64,000 nucleotides of DNA from Chungangia koreensis (GTDB taxonomy: Bacteria > Bacillota > Bacilli > Bacillales_A > Planococcaceae). Positions 24,880 through 32,946 of the stretch are shown here, piece after piece (positions within the stretch are counted from its first letter, which is position 1; each line of letters begins with the position of its first letter). The stretch is taken from assembly GCF_042651785.1 (NCBI RefSeq), contig NZ_JBHSEC010000019.1:496001-560000 (forward strand). The letters run 5' to 3'. Under the pieces are notes generated by a model. The model was not told where the DNA came from, did not search any database, and saw only the letters and a program-made list of their open reading frames with translations. The translations under genes were made by a program, and so were the position numbers.

Positions 24880-25461
24880 TCATACAGGCGGCTGGAAAAT
24901 GCGGGGTGTGGAAGCCAGCGGGGCCGCCGTATCTGCAGCACTCGTAGCGGCTGCTACTGAAGCGGCACCGGCTGAAGGGGCTGATGAAAATCCTCTATAG
25001 ATGTTTAGTAATGCAGGGATGTTTTGAAGCATTGGTGCAAAACGGTTAATGATTGGAGCATATTGTTGTGCTGTGGACATAAATCTGTCGGCAGTTTGAA
25101 GATAATACTCCAATTTGGAACCACCACCACCCGGTGCTCCCGGTCCACCCGGTCCAGCTTGACCGCCACCTAAGAATCCTGGCCTACCTTGGTTGCTTCC
25201 TCTACCACCTCTTGAGAATCCTGGTCCTGATTGGCCGGACGGACCGAACGGACCTGGTCTGCTATCGCCGCCCGTCAGTCCCAACCAGTTAGGTCCTGCA
25301 TGACCACCTGTCGGTCCTAACCAATTTGGTCCTGCATGGCCTCCAGTAGGCCCGAATTGTCCTGGTCCTGCTGAACCACCATGCTGCCAGCCTCCGAAAG
25401 GTGCCGCATGTTGGGAAGGTTGAGAGTTCTGTTCAAATGGATAAAATGGACGGTATTTCAT
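24880..25461 (-). CDS. yqfQ: YqfQ/VrrA-type Gly/Pro-rich repeat protein
   Basis: The 193-residue protein starts MKYRPFYPFEQNSQPSQ. A Gly/Pro/Asn-rich region (about residues 22-114) includes two identical 12-residue units GPTGGHAGPNWL (37-48, 49-60) and a decayed third. A conserved helical part follows (KLEYYLQTADRFMSTAQQ, about 116-160), then an Ala/Ser-rich tail. By position next to ispH and by architecture it matches YqfQ of B. subtilis and VrrA of B. anthracis. Function is unknown to me. ATG 25461 follows AAAGGAG; a longer frame is rejected. Confidence 0.85.
   Translation of the reverse strand: MKYRPFYPFEQNSQPSQHAAPFGGWQHGGSAGPGQFGPTGGHAGPNWLGPTGGHAGPNWLGLTGGDSRPGPFGPSGQSGPGFSRGGRGSNQGRPGFLGGGQAGPGGPGAPGGGGSKLEYYLQTADRFMSTAQQYAPIINRFAPMLQNIPALLNIYRGFSSAPSAGAASVAAATSAADTAAPLASTPRIFQPPV
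25282..25353 (-). repeat. Two 36-bp tandem units inside yqfQ
   Basis: Two adjacent 36-base units encode the same 12 residues but differ at 8 of 36 bases, all synonymous. A degenerate third unit follows at about 25246-25281. Confidence 0.85.
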
Positions 25462-25482
25462 TCGAATCTCCTTTCTTTCGAA

Positions 25483-25510
25483 TTGACATCGCAATATCAC
25501 TTTCTATAAT
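25483..25510 (+). promoter_or_regulatory. SigA-type promoter for cshB
   Basis: Consensus TTGACA (25483-25488) and TATAAT (25505-25510) are 16 bases apart, giving a leader of about 55 bases before the cshB start. Confidence 0.8.
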
Positions 25511-25572
25511 ATGCAATTGCTCAACTAAATGTCCGAAACATGGTACAATGATGAAACGTTAGGAGTGACAGT

Positions 25573-26868
25573 ATGTCGAATTTTAAAGATTATAATTTCC
25601 AGCCTTTTTTACTGAAGGCGATTGAGGAGTTGGGCTTTACAGAGCCGACCCCAATCCAGCAACAAATGATCCCGTTAATCATGAAAGGGAAAAGTGCAAT
25701 TGGTCAATCGCATACCGGTACCGGAAAAACACATAGTTTCCTCATCCCGATTGTAGAAAAAATCGATCCAGCAAAAATGGAGGTACAAGCTATCATAACT
25801 TCACCGACCAGAGAGCTTGCAACCCAGATTTACAATGAGTTAGACAAGCTGATCGGTGATACGGAAATTCAAACAAAATTGCTCATCGGTGGGACGGATA
25901 AGAATAGGTCAATTGAAAAATTGAAAACACAGCCGCAAATTGTAGTCGGTACACCTGGACGTATTCGAGATCTTGTAGAAGAGAACGCATTACTTGTTCA
26001 TACGGCACCGATTTTAGTTGTGGATGAAGCTGACCTTGCTTTTGATATGGGCTTCATCGAAGATATCGATAAATTTGCATCTCGCATGCCTGAACAGCTT
26101 GACATGTATGTCTTTTCAGCTACAATCCCTGAAAAACTTCAACCATTTCTAAATAAATACATGGAATCTCCAGAGCATATTAAAATTGGCGATAAGCGCC
26201 CGGTTGCAGAAGGAATCCACTTTTCACTTGTACCGATTCGCAGTCAGTCAAGAAAAAACAAACTTCTCCATGTCATCAAAGCTATTAACCCTTATTTAGC
26301 TGTGATTTTCGTCAATACTCGAAATAACGCGGAGGAAGTTTCGCATTACTTGACAGGCCAGGGGATTAAAAATGCACAAATTCACGGTGCCTTAACACCG
26401 AGGGACCGAAAACGTGTAATGAAGCAAATCAGAGATTTGGAATTTCAATTTATCGTTGCTACAGATCTTGCTGCCCGAGGTATAGATATTCCAGGAATCA
26501 GCCATGTCATCAACTTCGAACTTCCTGAAGACCTTGAATTTTTCATTCATCGGGTGGGCAGAACTGCTCGTGCAGGTTTAAAGGGTACCGCAATCACGCT
26601 ATATGGTCCAAGTGATGAACATGCAATCATCAAGATAGAAAAAATGGGCATCCCGTTTGTCCATCAGGATGTAAAAGACGGAGAATGGATTGACTTGAAA
26701 GAACGCCATTCACGTAAGAATCGGACAAAAGGTCAAGATGAGATCGATCTAAAAGCAAAATCACTTGTTCAGAAACCAGGTAAAGTCAAGCCGGGATATA
26801 AGAAAAAGATGCAGCGGCAAGTAGAAACTATTAAAAAAAGAGAACGCCGTATAAACAAAAAGAAATAG
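25573..26868 (+). CDS. cshB: DEAD-box RNA helicase CshB
   Basis: The 431-residue ATP-dependent RNA helicase has all core motifs: Q motif (FTEPTPIQQQMIP), I (SHTGTGKT), Ia PTRELA, II VVDEADLAF, III SAT, and HRVGRTARAG (VI). A Lys/Arg-rich tail at the C-terminus can bind RNA. CshB-type helicases act in cold adaptation and ribosome or mRNA handling. Neighbours ispH-yqfQ-cshB-nfo match B. subtilis order. Confidence 0.95.
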   Translation: MSNFKDYNFQPFLLKAIEELGFTEPTPIQQQMIPLIMKGKSAIGQSHTGTGKTHSFLIPIVEKIDPAKMEVQAIITSPTRELATQIYNELDKLIGDTEIQTKLLIGGTDKNRSIEKLKTQPQIVVGTPGRIRDLVEENALLVHTAPILVVDEADLAFDMGFIEDIDKFASRMPEQLDMYVFSATIPEKLQPFLNKYMESPEHIKIGDKRPVAEGIHFSLVPIRSQSRKNKLLHVIKAINPYLAVIFVNTRNNAEEVSHYLTGQGIKNAQIHGALTPRDRKRVMKQIRDLEFQFIVATDLAARGIDIPGISHVINFELPEDLEFFIHRVGRTARAGLKGTAITLYGPSDEHAIIKIEKMGIPFVHQDVKDGEWIDLKERHSRKNRTKGQDEIDLKAKSLVQKPGKVKPGYKKKMQRQVETIKKRERRINKKK

Positions 26869-26877
26869 GGGGAGAGA

Positions 26878-27768
26878 TTGTTGCTGATAGGTTCACATGT
26901 TTCTATGAGTGGGAAGAAGATGCTTCTTGCTGCAAGCGAAGAGGCGGTTTCATACGGTGCATCGACATTTATGATCTATACAGGTGCCCCTCAAAATACA
27001 AGAAGAAAACCGATAGAAGAACTGAATATCGCGCAAGGAATATTACACATGGAAGAGCATGGCATTTCCAATATTGTTGTGCATGCACCGTATATCATTA
27101 ATATTGCAAATACAGTAAAACCAGAAACTTTTGAACTTGGGGTTGAATTCTTACAGAAAGAGATCATCAGAACAGCAGCTGTAGGTTCATCCCAAATTGT
27201 TTTACATCCCGGTGCGCATGTAGGTGCAGGAGCGGATGAGGGAATTAAAAAGATCATTGAGGGCTTGAATGAAGTCTTGACAGAGGATTATCCGGTAAAT
27301 ATTGCTCTTGAGACTATGGCAGGTAAAGGATCTGAATGTGGACGGACATTCGATGAATTGGCGAAAATCATTGATGGGGTGACTCATAATGAGCGGCTTA
27401 CCGTTTGTTTCGATACTTGTCATACACACGATGCAGGATATGACCTTGTAAATGACTTTGACGGAGTTTTAGAAGAATTTGACCGTTTAATTGGGTTGGA
27501 CAGACTAGCGGTACTTCATATTAATGACAGTAAAAATGAACGCGGTGCCGCAAAAGACCGTCATGAAAATATCGGTTTTGGTCATATTGGATTTGAAGCC
27601 TTGTCTTATATCGTCCATCATGAACAGTTGAAGCATATACCAAAAATCTTAGAAACGCCTTATATTGGTTCGGATGCAAAAACTAAAAAGCCGCCTTATA
27701 AACATGAAATTGCTATGTTGAAAGCGAAAAAGTTTGCACCTGAAGAATTAGACTTATTACGAGTATAA
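26878..27768 (+). CDS. nfo: Endonuclease IV (AP endonuclease)
   Basis: The 296-residue trinuclear-zinc TIM-barrel enzyme cleaves DNA at abasic sites in base-excision repair. Signatures IGSHVSMSGKKML, HPGAH, ALETMAG, CFDTCHTHDAGYD and LHINDSK carry the metal-binding His, Glu and Asp residues. Start TTG 26878 aligns with the known N-terminus (ML-IGSHVS) and follows GGGGGAGAG. It is nine bases downstream of cshB, so probably cotranscribed. Confidence 0.96.
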   Translation: MLLIGSHVSMSGKKMLLAASEEAVSYGASTFMIYTGAPQNTRRKPIEELNIAQGILHMEEHGISNIVVHAPYIINIANTVKPETFELGVEFLQKEIIRTAAVGSSQIVLHPGAHVGAGADEGIKKIIEGLNEVLTEDYPVNIALETMAGKGSECGRTFDELAKIIDGVTHNERLTVCFDTCHTHDAGYDLVNDFDGVLEEFDRLIGLDRLAVLHINDSKNERGAAKDRHENIGFGHIGFEALSYIVHHEQLKHIPKILETPYIGSDAKTKKPPYKHEIAMLKAKKFAPEELDLLRV

Positions 27769-27772
27769 ATTC

Positions 27773-27819
27773 AAAGAAAAAGTGTATCCTCGGATGTTGG
27801 GGATACACTTTTTCTTTTT
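27773..27819 (+). terminator. Terminator after nfo
   Basis: AAAGAAAAAGTGTATCC pairs with GGATACACTTTTTCTTT; a long perfect stem with a T-rich 3' side. Confidence 0.88.
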
Positions 27820-27870
27820 GCAGAATAGAGACTGGTTTTCGGTGGACACTAATATAAAAAGGAGTCTCTC

Positions 27871-28206
27871 ATGAAAAATTTATTCTTTTCAGCTGCGATG
27901 ATCTTGTTGTCTTTGTTTGGGCATGACATCATTCTGCCAGTATCAAAAATGGTTTCAGATATACAAGAACCTGCATATGCAAAATGGGGAAGAATAGCGT
28001 TAGAACAGGCAAAAGAGCGTTATCCTAATGCGGAAATTATTGATTATCTTCACGTAGGCCGCAGGGATATGGATGACACGGCTATGGAGACGTTTAAACT
28101 CTGGATTCGTGAATCCGAGAGGGAGTTCGGCGTATTCGTCATGATTGAATTCAATCCCGAGAACGATTCTATTAAGAGAATCGAGTTTATAGAAACTCAG
28201 AACTGA
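27871..28206 (+). CDS. Secreted DUF3889-like protein
   Basis: The 111-residue product has a hydrophobic N-terminal segment (residues 4-20) fitting a signal peptide or anchor. A small domain follows with AKWGRIALEQAKERYPNAEI and FKLWIRE..REFGVFV, the pattern I associate with DUF3889 proteins of Bacillales (YqzG-like). Function is unknown. ATG 27871 follows AAAAAGGAG. Its 3' end overlaps the converging yqfT-like gene by ten bases. Confidence 0.8.
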   Translation: MKNLFFSAAMILLSLFGHDIILPVSKMVSDIQEPAYAKWGRIALEQAKERYPNAEIIDYLHVGRRDMDDTAMETFKLWIRESEREFGVFVMIEFNPENDSIKRIEFIETQN

Positions 28207-28451
28207 TTTTTATAGCCATTTAGTTGATCGAAAATACGATTTGCTTTTTCTTTACCCAAGATTTTTTCAATTCGTTCAATAATCGATTTCGGTACACCGA
28301 TAATGAGCCAATGAAAAGAAAACTCCTCAAGAAGTGGTCTTAACTTTTTAATTTCGGATTTCGATAACGGAATTCCGTTGGCCTTTGCCAATTTTTCCAC
28401 TTCCGAATCCGATTTTTGGCGAATTTCATTAATCAATTGTAAAATGTCCAT
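28197..28451 (-). CDS. yqfT: DUF2624-like protein (YqfT)
   Basis: The 84-residue helical protein begins MDILQLINEIRQKSDSEVEKL. I call it YqfT-like from size, pattern and its place between nfo and the zinc operon. Function is unknown. The minus-strand start has AAAGGATG just upstream. It converges on and overlaps the DUF3889 gene by ten bases, and no terminator separates the two. Confidence 0.75.
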   Translation of the reverse strand: MDILQLINEIRQKSDSEVEKLAKANGIPLSKSEIKKLRPLLEEFSFHWLIIGVPKSIIERIEKILGKEKANRIFDQLNGYKNQF

Positions 28452-28472
28452 CTTTTCATCCTTTCAAACTCA

Positions 28473-28490
28473 CATGATTTACAAATCATG
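28473..28490. promoter_or_regulatory. Palindrome CATGATTT-AC-AAATCATG over the -35 of the zinc operon
   Basis: A perfect 8-bp inverted repeat with a 2-base centre. It overlaps the TTTACA -35 hexamer at 28478-28483 and is distinct from the Zur box downstream. It also lies just upstream of the divergent yqfT start. Confidence 0.5.
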
Positions 28491-28506
28491 AACTCTCCTA
28501 TATAAT
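28478..28506 (+). promoter_or_regulatory. Promoter of zurA-zurM-zur
   Basis: TTTACA (28478-28483) and TATAAT (28501-28506) are 17 bases apart. Confidence 0.75.
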
Positions 28507-28516
28507 AACTCTTTGT

Positions 28517-28535
28517 AAATCGTAATCATTACTTT
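28517..28535. promoter_or_regulatory. Zur box
   Basis: AAATCGTAATCATTACTTT matches the B. subtilis Zur operator core (CGTAAT-N-ATTACG) on both half-sites except the final G. It begins a few bases after the predicted transcription start, where bound Zur would block RNA polymerase. Confidence 0.8.
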
Positions 28536-28554
28536 TTAGAAAAGGGGCGACTCA

Positions 28555-29322
28555 ATGGACGCGCCATATATTGATATAGAAGATGTAAATTTTCATTATG
28601 AACATACTTCGGTATTAAGGGATATTTCCTTGATTGTATCGAAAGGGGATTTCTTAAGTATTATTGGACCGAATGGTTCTGGGAAATCCACTCTAATTAA
28701 GCTTATGCTCGGATTATTGAGACCGACCTCAGGTTCAGTTAAACTTTTTGGGGAACCGGCTCATAAGTTTAGTCATCGTGAATGGATCGGTTATGTTTCT
28801 CAAAAATCAAATGCCTTTAATACTTCATTTCCAGCAACTGTTTTGGAAGTGGTCATGAGCGGCTTAGCTAAGAAAAGAGGTCTGTTTAGAAAATACTCAG
28901 CTGAAGATCGCCATGGAGCGATGGAAGCATTAAAAGCTGTGGATATGGATCCTTATGCTTCTCGTAATATTGGGAACTTATCCGGTGGTCAACAGCAACG
29001 CGTCTTCATCGCAAGAGCGTTGATTAGCCATCCGAAAATGCTTATTTTGGATGAGCCTACCGTAGGAATTGACCGTCAACATGTTCAATCTTTTTATGAT
29101 ATGCTTGCACAGCTGAACCGTGACCGACAAATAACAATGGTGTTAGTGACTCATGATGTAGACACTGTATCAGATCGAATCAGCCATGTCGCTTGCTTGA
29201 ATCAGACGATTCATTTTCACGGGGTTGGCAAGGAATTTGATCGAATCAGTGATAATCAGCTGCAGTCCTGGTATGGTCATTCCGTTAGAAAAGTGCACCA
29301 TACTACGGAGGACTTATCATGA
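28555..29322 (+). CDS. zurA: Zinc ABC transporter ATP-binding protein
   Basis: The 255-residue ATPase has Walker A GPNGSGKST, signature LSGGQQQRV, Walker B MLILDEPTVG and H-loop LVTHDV. It energises a metal-uptake ABC transporter of the cluster 9 type. Zinc is inferred from the Zur box and from zur as third gene, as in the zurAMR operon of Listeria. No substrate-binding lipoprotein gene is in this operon, so it must be encoded elsewhere. It overlaps zurM by four bases. Confidence 0.92.
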   Translation: MDAPYIDIEDVNFHYEHTSVLRDISLIVSKGDFLSIIGPNGSGKSTLIKLMLGLLRPTSGSVKLFGEPAHKFSHREWIGYVSQKSNAFNTSFPATVLEVVMSGLAKKRGLFRKYSAEDRHGAMEALKAVDMDPYASRNIGNLSGGQQQRVFIARALISHPKMLILDEPTVGIDRQHVQSFYDMLAQLNRDRQITMVLVTHDVDTVSDRISHVACLNQTIHFHGVGKEFDRISDNQLQSWYGHSVRKVHHTTEDLS

Positions 29323-30185
29323 TCGCATCTATTTTACAATATGAATTCCTTCAAAATGCATTTGCTTCAGGTATTATCATCGGTTTCATCGCACCTTTGT
29401 TGGGTGTATTCATTGTTGTCAGGAAATTGTCATTAATAGCTGATGCTCTGAGTCATGTGACTTTAGCAGGGATTGCAGGGAGTCTCTATTTGAGCCAAAG
29501 CGTAGCGTCCTTGGCGTTGTTAAATCCAATTTACTTAGGAATTGCTGCGTCAGTGGCAGGCTCATTAATGATTGAAAGGCTAAGAAGTTTATATAAGAAT
29601 TTTGAGGAACTGGCGATACCGATTATCCTCTCTGCAGGAATTGGTTTCGGAGCTATTTTCATCTCTTTGGCCCAAGGGTTCAGTTCAGATTTGTTCGGCT
29701 ACCTTTTCGGTTCAGTTTCTGCGGTAAGCCGGCAAGATTTGTACGTTATTATCGGAATTGCTGTAGTCGTAATTATTTTCCTATTTTCATTGTATAAGGA
29801 GCTTTTCGTTCTCTCTTTTGATGAGGAGTATGCAAAAGTAAGCGGCATCGGTTCAAAATGGATCCATGTTTTATTTATGATTGTTACAGCACTTGTCATC
29901 GCTGGCTCTATGCGAATCGTTGGAATCCTTTTAGTTTCGTCTATGATGACTTTACCGGTCGCTGCAAGTTTACAAATCGCCAAAGGCTTCAAACAGGCAA
30001 TTGCGTACTCTGTCATATTTGGCGAAATTGCAGTCCTGATCGGACTTGTAACAGCATATTACCTTGAACTTGCACCCGGTGGAACAATAGTTGTTTCGTC
30101 GATTGCCATCTTACTCATCATCCTTCTTGGGAAACGAATCTATTTGGCTTTCGGTAAAGAACAAAGGGGAGGCGTTCCAGAGTGA
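29319..30185 (+). CDS. zurM: Zinc ABC transporter permease
   Basis: The 288-residue integral membrane protein of the ABC-3 (ZnuB/TroC) family has eight or so hydrophobic segments. The family motif LSLIADALSHVTLAGIA is near residue 40. It forms the channel for metal uptake with ZurA. The start overlaps zurA (ATGA) and the stop overlaps zur (GTGA), so the three genes are translationally coupled. Confidence 0.92.
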   Translation: MIASILQYEFLQNAFASGIIIGFIAPLLGVFIVVRKLSLIADALSHVTLAGIAGSLYLSQSVASLALLNPIYLGIAASVAGSLMIERLRSLYKNFEELAIPIILSAGIGFGAIFISLAQGFSSDLFGYLFGSVSAVSRQDLYVIIGIAVVVIIFLFSLYKELFVLSFDEEYAKVSGIGSKWIHVLFMIVTALVIAGSMRIVGILLVSSMMTLPVAASLQIAKGFKQAIAYSVIFGEIAVLIGLVTAYYLELAPGGTIVVSSIAILLIILLGKRIYLAFGKEQRGGVPE

Positions 30186-30625
30186 ATATTTCAAAAGCAT
30201 GGGAAATCTTAAAAGAATATGGATACAAAAAAACGGATAAGCGGGAACGGATTTTATCCCTTTTTTCTGAAACAGACCGTTATTTAACGGCAAGAGATTT
30301 GTTAGATGATATGATGAAAGATTACCCTGGGATGAGCTATGACACTATATATAGAAATCTATCGACCTTTGTTGACTTGAAAATATTAGAGGAAACAGAA
30401 CTATCAGGTGAACGGCATTTCCGCATGCAATGTGATGTCGAACATCATCACCATCATTTCATTTGTCTCGATTGTGGAAAGATTAAAGAGATTCATATGT
30501 GTCCGATGGATCAATTAAAGGAAGCTCTTCCTTCCTATACAATTGAGAATCATAAATTTGAAATCTACGGTAAATGTCCGGATTGCAATATTGATCAAAA
30601 CAATAAAAGCGCAATGAGTGTGTAA
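30182..30625 (+). CDS. zur: Zinc uptake regulator Zur (Fur family)
   Basis: The 147-residue protein has an N-terminal winged helix (about residues 5-80) and a metal-binding C-terminal domain with HHHHHFICLDCGKIKEI and YGKCPDC, giving the two CxxC structural-zinc pairs. With zinc bound it represses zinc uptake genes. A Zur box lies in its own operon promoter, so it is autoregulated. Start GTG 30182 overlaps zurM. Its last codons lie in the terminator stem. Confidence 0.94.
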   Translation: MNISKAWEILKEYGYKKTDKRERILSLFSETDRYLTARDLLDDMMKDYPGMSYDTIYRNLSTFVDLKILEETELSGERHFRMQCDVEHHHHHFICLDCGKIKEIHMCPMDQLKEALPSYTIENHKFEIYGKCPDCNIDQNNKSAMSV

Positions 30626-30641
30626 ACTCATTGCGCTTTTT
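30605..30641. terminator. Bidirectional terminator overlapping both zur and yqfW ends
   Basis: AAAAGCGCAATGAGT pairs exactly with ACTCATTGCGCTTTT. The zur stop (30623-30625) and the yqfW stop (30628-30630) both fall inside it. Confidence 0.88.
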
Positions 30642-31212
30642 CGATTGCAAATTCTTGTTCGATTATATGTTTTGCTTCCTTCCAGTTGCTTACCCGGAAG
30701 ACTCCATCCGGAATGGGATCCCGATTGTACGGTGCATCAAAAAGAATGACCGGAATCTTAAGTTCCTCGTGGATAGCTACGGCATTATCGTGCTTGTCTT
30801 CAAAGAAGGCATGTACTCCATGCATCTTAGCTGTAGCAATCTTATTATGTGTACCAATCAATTCTATATGGTCATAGACCACTTCATGCTCCAAGAACCA
30901 TTTGTACGTTATATCCTGTACATTACTACCGCGTGCTGATATGAAATATAATTCATACCGATCGTTCCATTCCGATAGAACTTCACGGGCATCATCGCGA
31001 ATAGGGGAGGTTGCATAAATTTCAGGCTCTGATATTTTGAACCACTTACCAAACTCTAAAGGATCAATATCCGGTAATGCCTTTGTTAAATCATATTCCT
31101 GGATATCTTCCAACACCAAATTCCTTTTAAATGCCTGGTTAATATGAGGAAGGAGGGAGGTGGGACAAGTAACTGTCCCATCTATATCGATACCGAACCG
31201 ATATTTTCTCAA
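30628..31212 (-). CDS. yqfW: HAD-family nucleotidase YqfW
   Basis: The 194-residue protein has HAD motif I FGIDIDGTVTCP and motif II-III regions ELYFISARGS and HAFFEDKHDNA. It resembles 5'(3')-deoxyribonucleotidases (NT5C type) and YqfW of B. subtilis. The physiological substrate is not known. It starts at TTG 31212, which overlaps the ispG stop (TTGA); AGGAGA lies nine bases upstream. It is probably cotranscribed with ispG. Confidence 0.87.
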   Translation of the reverse strand: MRKYRFGIDIDGTVTCPTSLLPHINQAFKRNLVLEDIQEYDLTKALPDIDPLEFGKWFKISEPEIYATSPIRDDAREVLSEWNDRYELYFISARGSNVQDITYKWFLEHEVVYDHIELIGTHNKIATAKMHGVHAFFEDKHDNAVAIHEELKIPVILFDAPYNRDPIPDGVFRVSNWKEAKHIIEQEFAIEKAQ

Positions 31213-32330
31213 TTCGACGTTTCTCCTGCAAGTTCAAGCTCTTCTAATCTTTTCTTTTCAAAGTATTCTTGAGCAATAATGTCGATTTCCTTCTTCAATT
31301 CATCAACCATTGTCTCTTCCGGTACTTTGCGAACAGTTTTTCCGTGACGGAATAACAATCCTTCACCACGGGCACCGGCTATACCGATATCTGCTTCACG
31401 TGCTTCACCAGGACCGTTTACAGCACAGCCTAATACGGCTACTTTAATCGGAGCTTTAATGTGGGAGATATATTCTTCCACCTCATTCGCAATAGAAATC
31501 AGGTCGATTTCAATCCGGCCGCATGTCGGGCATGAGATCAATGTTGCTGCATTTGAAGAAAGGCCGAAAACTTTTAATAATTCACGTGCAACTTTGATTT
31601 CTTCTACAGGGTCCGCACTAAGAGAAATCCGTAGAGTATTTCCAATACCAGCGCTCAGTAAGGCGCCAAGACCTGCTGCACTTTTAACAGTACCGGCGAA
31701 AAGTGTTCCGGATTCTGTAATTCCTAAATGGAGTGGATAAGGAATGACTTCAGCCGCTTTCTTATAAGCTTCGATCGCCAAGTTAACATCTGATGCTTTT
31801 AAAGAAACAATAATATCGTGGAAATCAAGATCTTCTAATATCTTGATATGATGTAGAGCACTTTCCACCATTCCTTCCGCAGTAGGATATCCATACTTTT
31901 GAAGAATATGCTTCTCAAGGGAACCTGCGTTAACACCAATACGAATTGGAATCCCTTTCGCCTTAGCCGCATTAACTACCGCTTCAACCTTTTCACGGCG
32001 CCCGATATTGCCCGGGTTAATCCGAATTTTATCCGCACCTTGCTCAATTGCAATCAAAGCCAATTTATAGTCAAAGTGAATATCTACTACTAATGGAATG
32101 TTGATTCGCTTTTTTATTTCCCCAATTGCATAAGCAGCGCGCTCATCCGGGCAAGCTACACGTACAACTTGGCAACCTGCTTCTTCTAAGCGAAGGATCT
32201 GTTCAACTGTCGCGTCGACGTCGTGTGTTTTTGTCGTAGTCATACTTTGGATGAATAACTCGTCGCTTCCACCTATAGTCAAATTCCCTACACGTACTGG
32301 ACGCGTTTGAGAACGATGAATAATACTCAT
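31209..32330 (-). CDS. ispG: 4-hydroxy-3-methylbut-2-en-1-yl diphosphate synthase
   Basis: The 373-residue iron-sulfur enzyme is the penultimate MEP-pathway step, producing HMBPP for IspH. An N-terminal TIM barrel starts RSQTRPVRVGNLTIGG. The C-terminal cluster ligands are in ISCPTCGRIE and VAVLGCAVNGPGEA, followed by a conserved Glu. ATG 32330 follows AAAAGGAGA. The gene lies on the minus strand with yqfW downstream. Confidence 0.97.
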   Translation of the reverse strand: MSIIHRSQTRPVRVGNLTIGGSDELFIQSMTTTKTHDVDATVEQILRLEEAGCQVVRVACPDERAAYAIGEIKKRINIPLVVDIHFDYKLALIAIEQGADKIRINPGNIGRREKVEAVVNAAKAKGIPIRIGVNAGSLEKHILQKYGYPTAEGMVESALHHIKILEDLDFHDIIVSLKASDVNLAIEAYKKAAEVIPYPLHLGITESGTLFAGTVKSAAGLGALLSAGIGNTLRISLSADPVEEIKVARELLKVFGLSSNAATLISCPTCGRIEIDLISIANEVEEYISHIKAPIKVAVLGCAVNGPGEAREADIGIAGARGEGLLFRHGKTVRKVPEETMVDELKKEIDIIAQEYFEKKRLEELELAGETSN

Positions 32331-32419
32331 GAAAGATTCTCTCCTTTTCAGGCTATAGCCTCACTGCTCTTATTTTATCAACTATTGTGTCGAAAATACA
32401 AGAGAGAAAGACCTCTCTA

Positions 32420-32758
32420 TCATTGACAGCTACCTAAAGACTGGTAAATCGGCAATTGTAAAGTTTCACCATAGGCAAAATCCTGGTTTTGTAAATGGGG
32501 GTTCAATTTATAAAAATCACTTAGTCGCTCGATGAATGATTTTCCTTCAGCGGGGTAAAGTGCAAATAAAGTATAAATGGTATCCCCAGGAAGAGTTTGA
32601 ACGGCAATAGAAGTCATTTCAACTGATTCTTCATTTTTAGAGCAAGCTTCAACTTCCTTTGAATAAAAGGCGGCTAATGGGATTGTACCTTCGGCCATAT
32701 CTATTTTGAGGAAGTAGAAACAAATGAGAATGATGGCAGCTAAACTTAAGATTCGCAT
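32420..32758 (-). CDS. yqfZ: Small exported LysM-like protein (YqfZ)
   Basis: The 112-residue product has an N-terminal membrane helix (residues 3-19) and a C-terminal region with LPGDTIYTLFALYPAEGKSF, KLNPHLQNQDFAYGETLQLP, the pattern of one LysM fold. LysM domains bind peptidoglycan. Position after ispG matches yqfZ of B. subtilis. ATG 32758 is chosen because AAGGAGG lies eight bases upstream; the frame opens further but without a ribosome site. It has its own divergent promoter region toward the Na/Pi gene. Confidence 0.78.
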   Translation of the reverse strand: MRILSLAAIILICFYFLKIDMAEGTIPLAAFYSKEVEACSKNEESVEMTSIAVQTLPGDTIYTLFALYPAEGKSFIERLSDFYKLNPHLQNQDFAYGETLQLPIYQSLGSCQ

Positions 32759-32845
32759 AGTGCTTGCCTCCTTTTCCCCAATATATGATTCCGAATCTAT
32801 TTCATGATTCATTTGAACAAAATGTTTCAAAAAATAAAGCATAAT

Positions 32846-32862
32846 TGTAAAGGCTTTGTAAA
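32846..32862 (-). promoter_or_regulatory. Putative PhoP box between yqfZ and the Na/Pi symporter gene
   Basis: On the minus strand TTTACA occurs twice with exact 11-base periodicity (complement of TGTAAA at 32846 and 32857). This fits the PhoP recognition repeat. Two more TTTACA copies lie on the plus strand at 32870 and 32879, with a 9-base period. Confidence 0.45.
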
Positions 32863-32946
32863 TTTTATGTTTACAATCTTTACAGATGTCGTCTTTCCTC
32901 TAATAATGGGGAAGATGCTAAAAAGAACTGGGAGTTGAAACGTATC

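Noticed and set aside
25246..25353. Tandem repeats as a possible CRISPR array
   Set aside because: The units are adjacent without spacers, in frame, and encode a conserved peptide.
32870..32884. Plus-strand TTTACA pair as a PhoP box
   Set aside because: The period is 9, not 11 bases; only the minus-strand pair fits PhoP.
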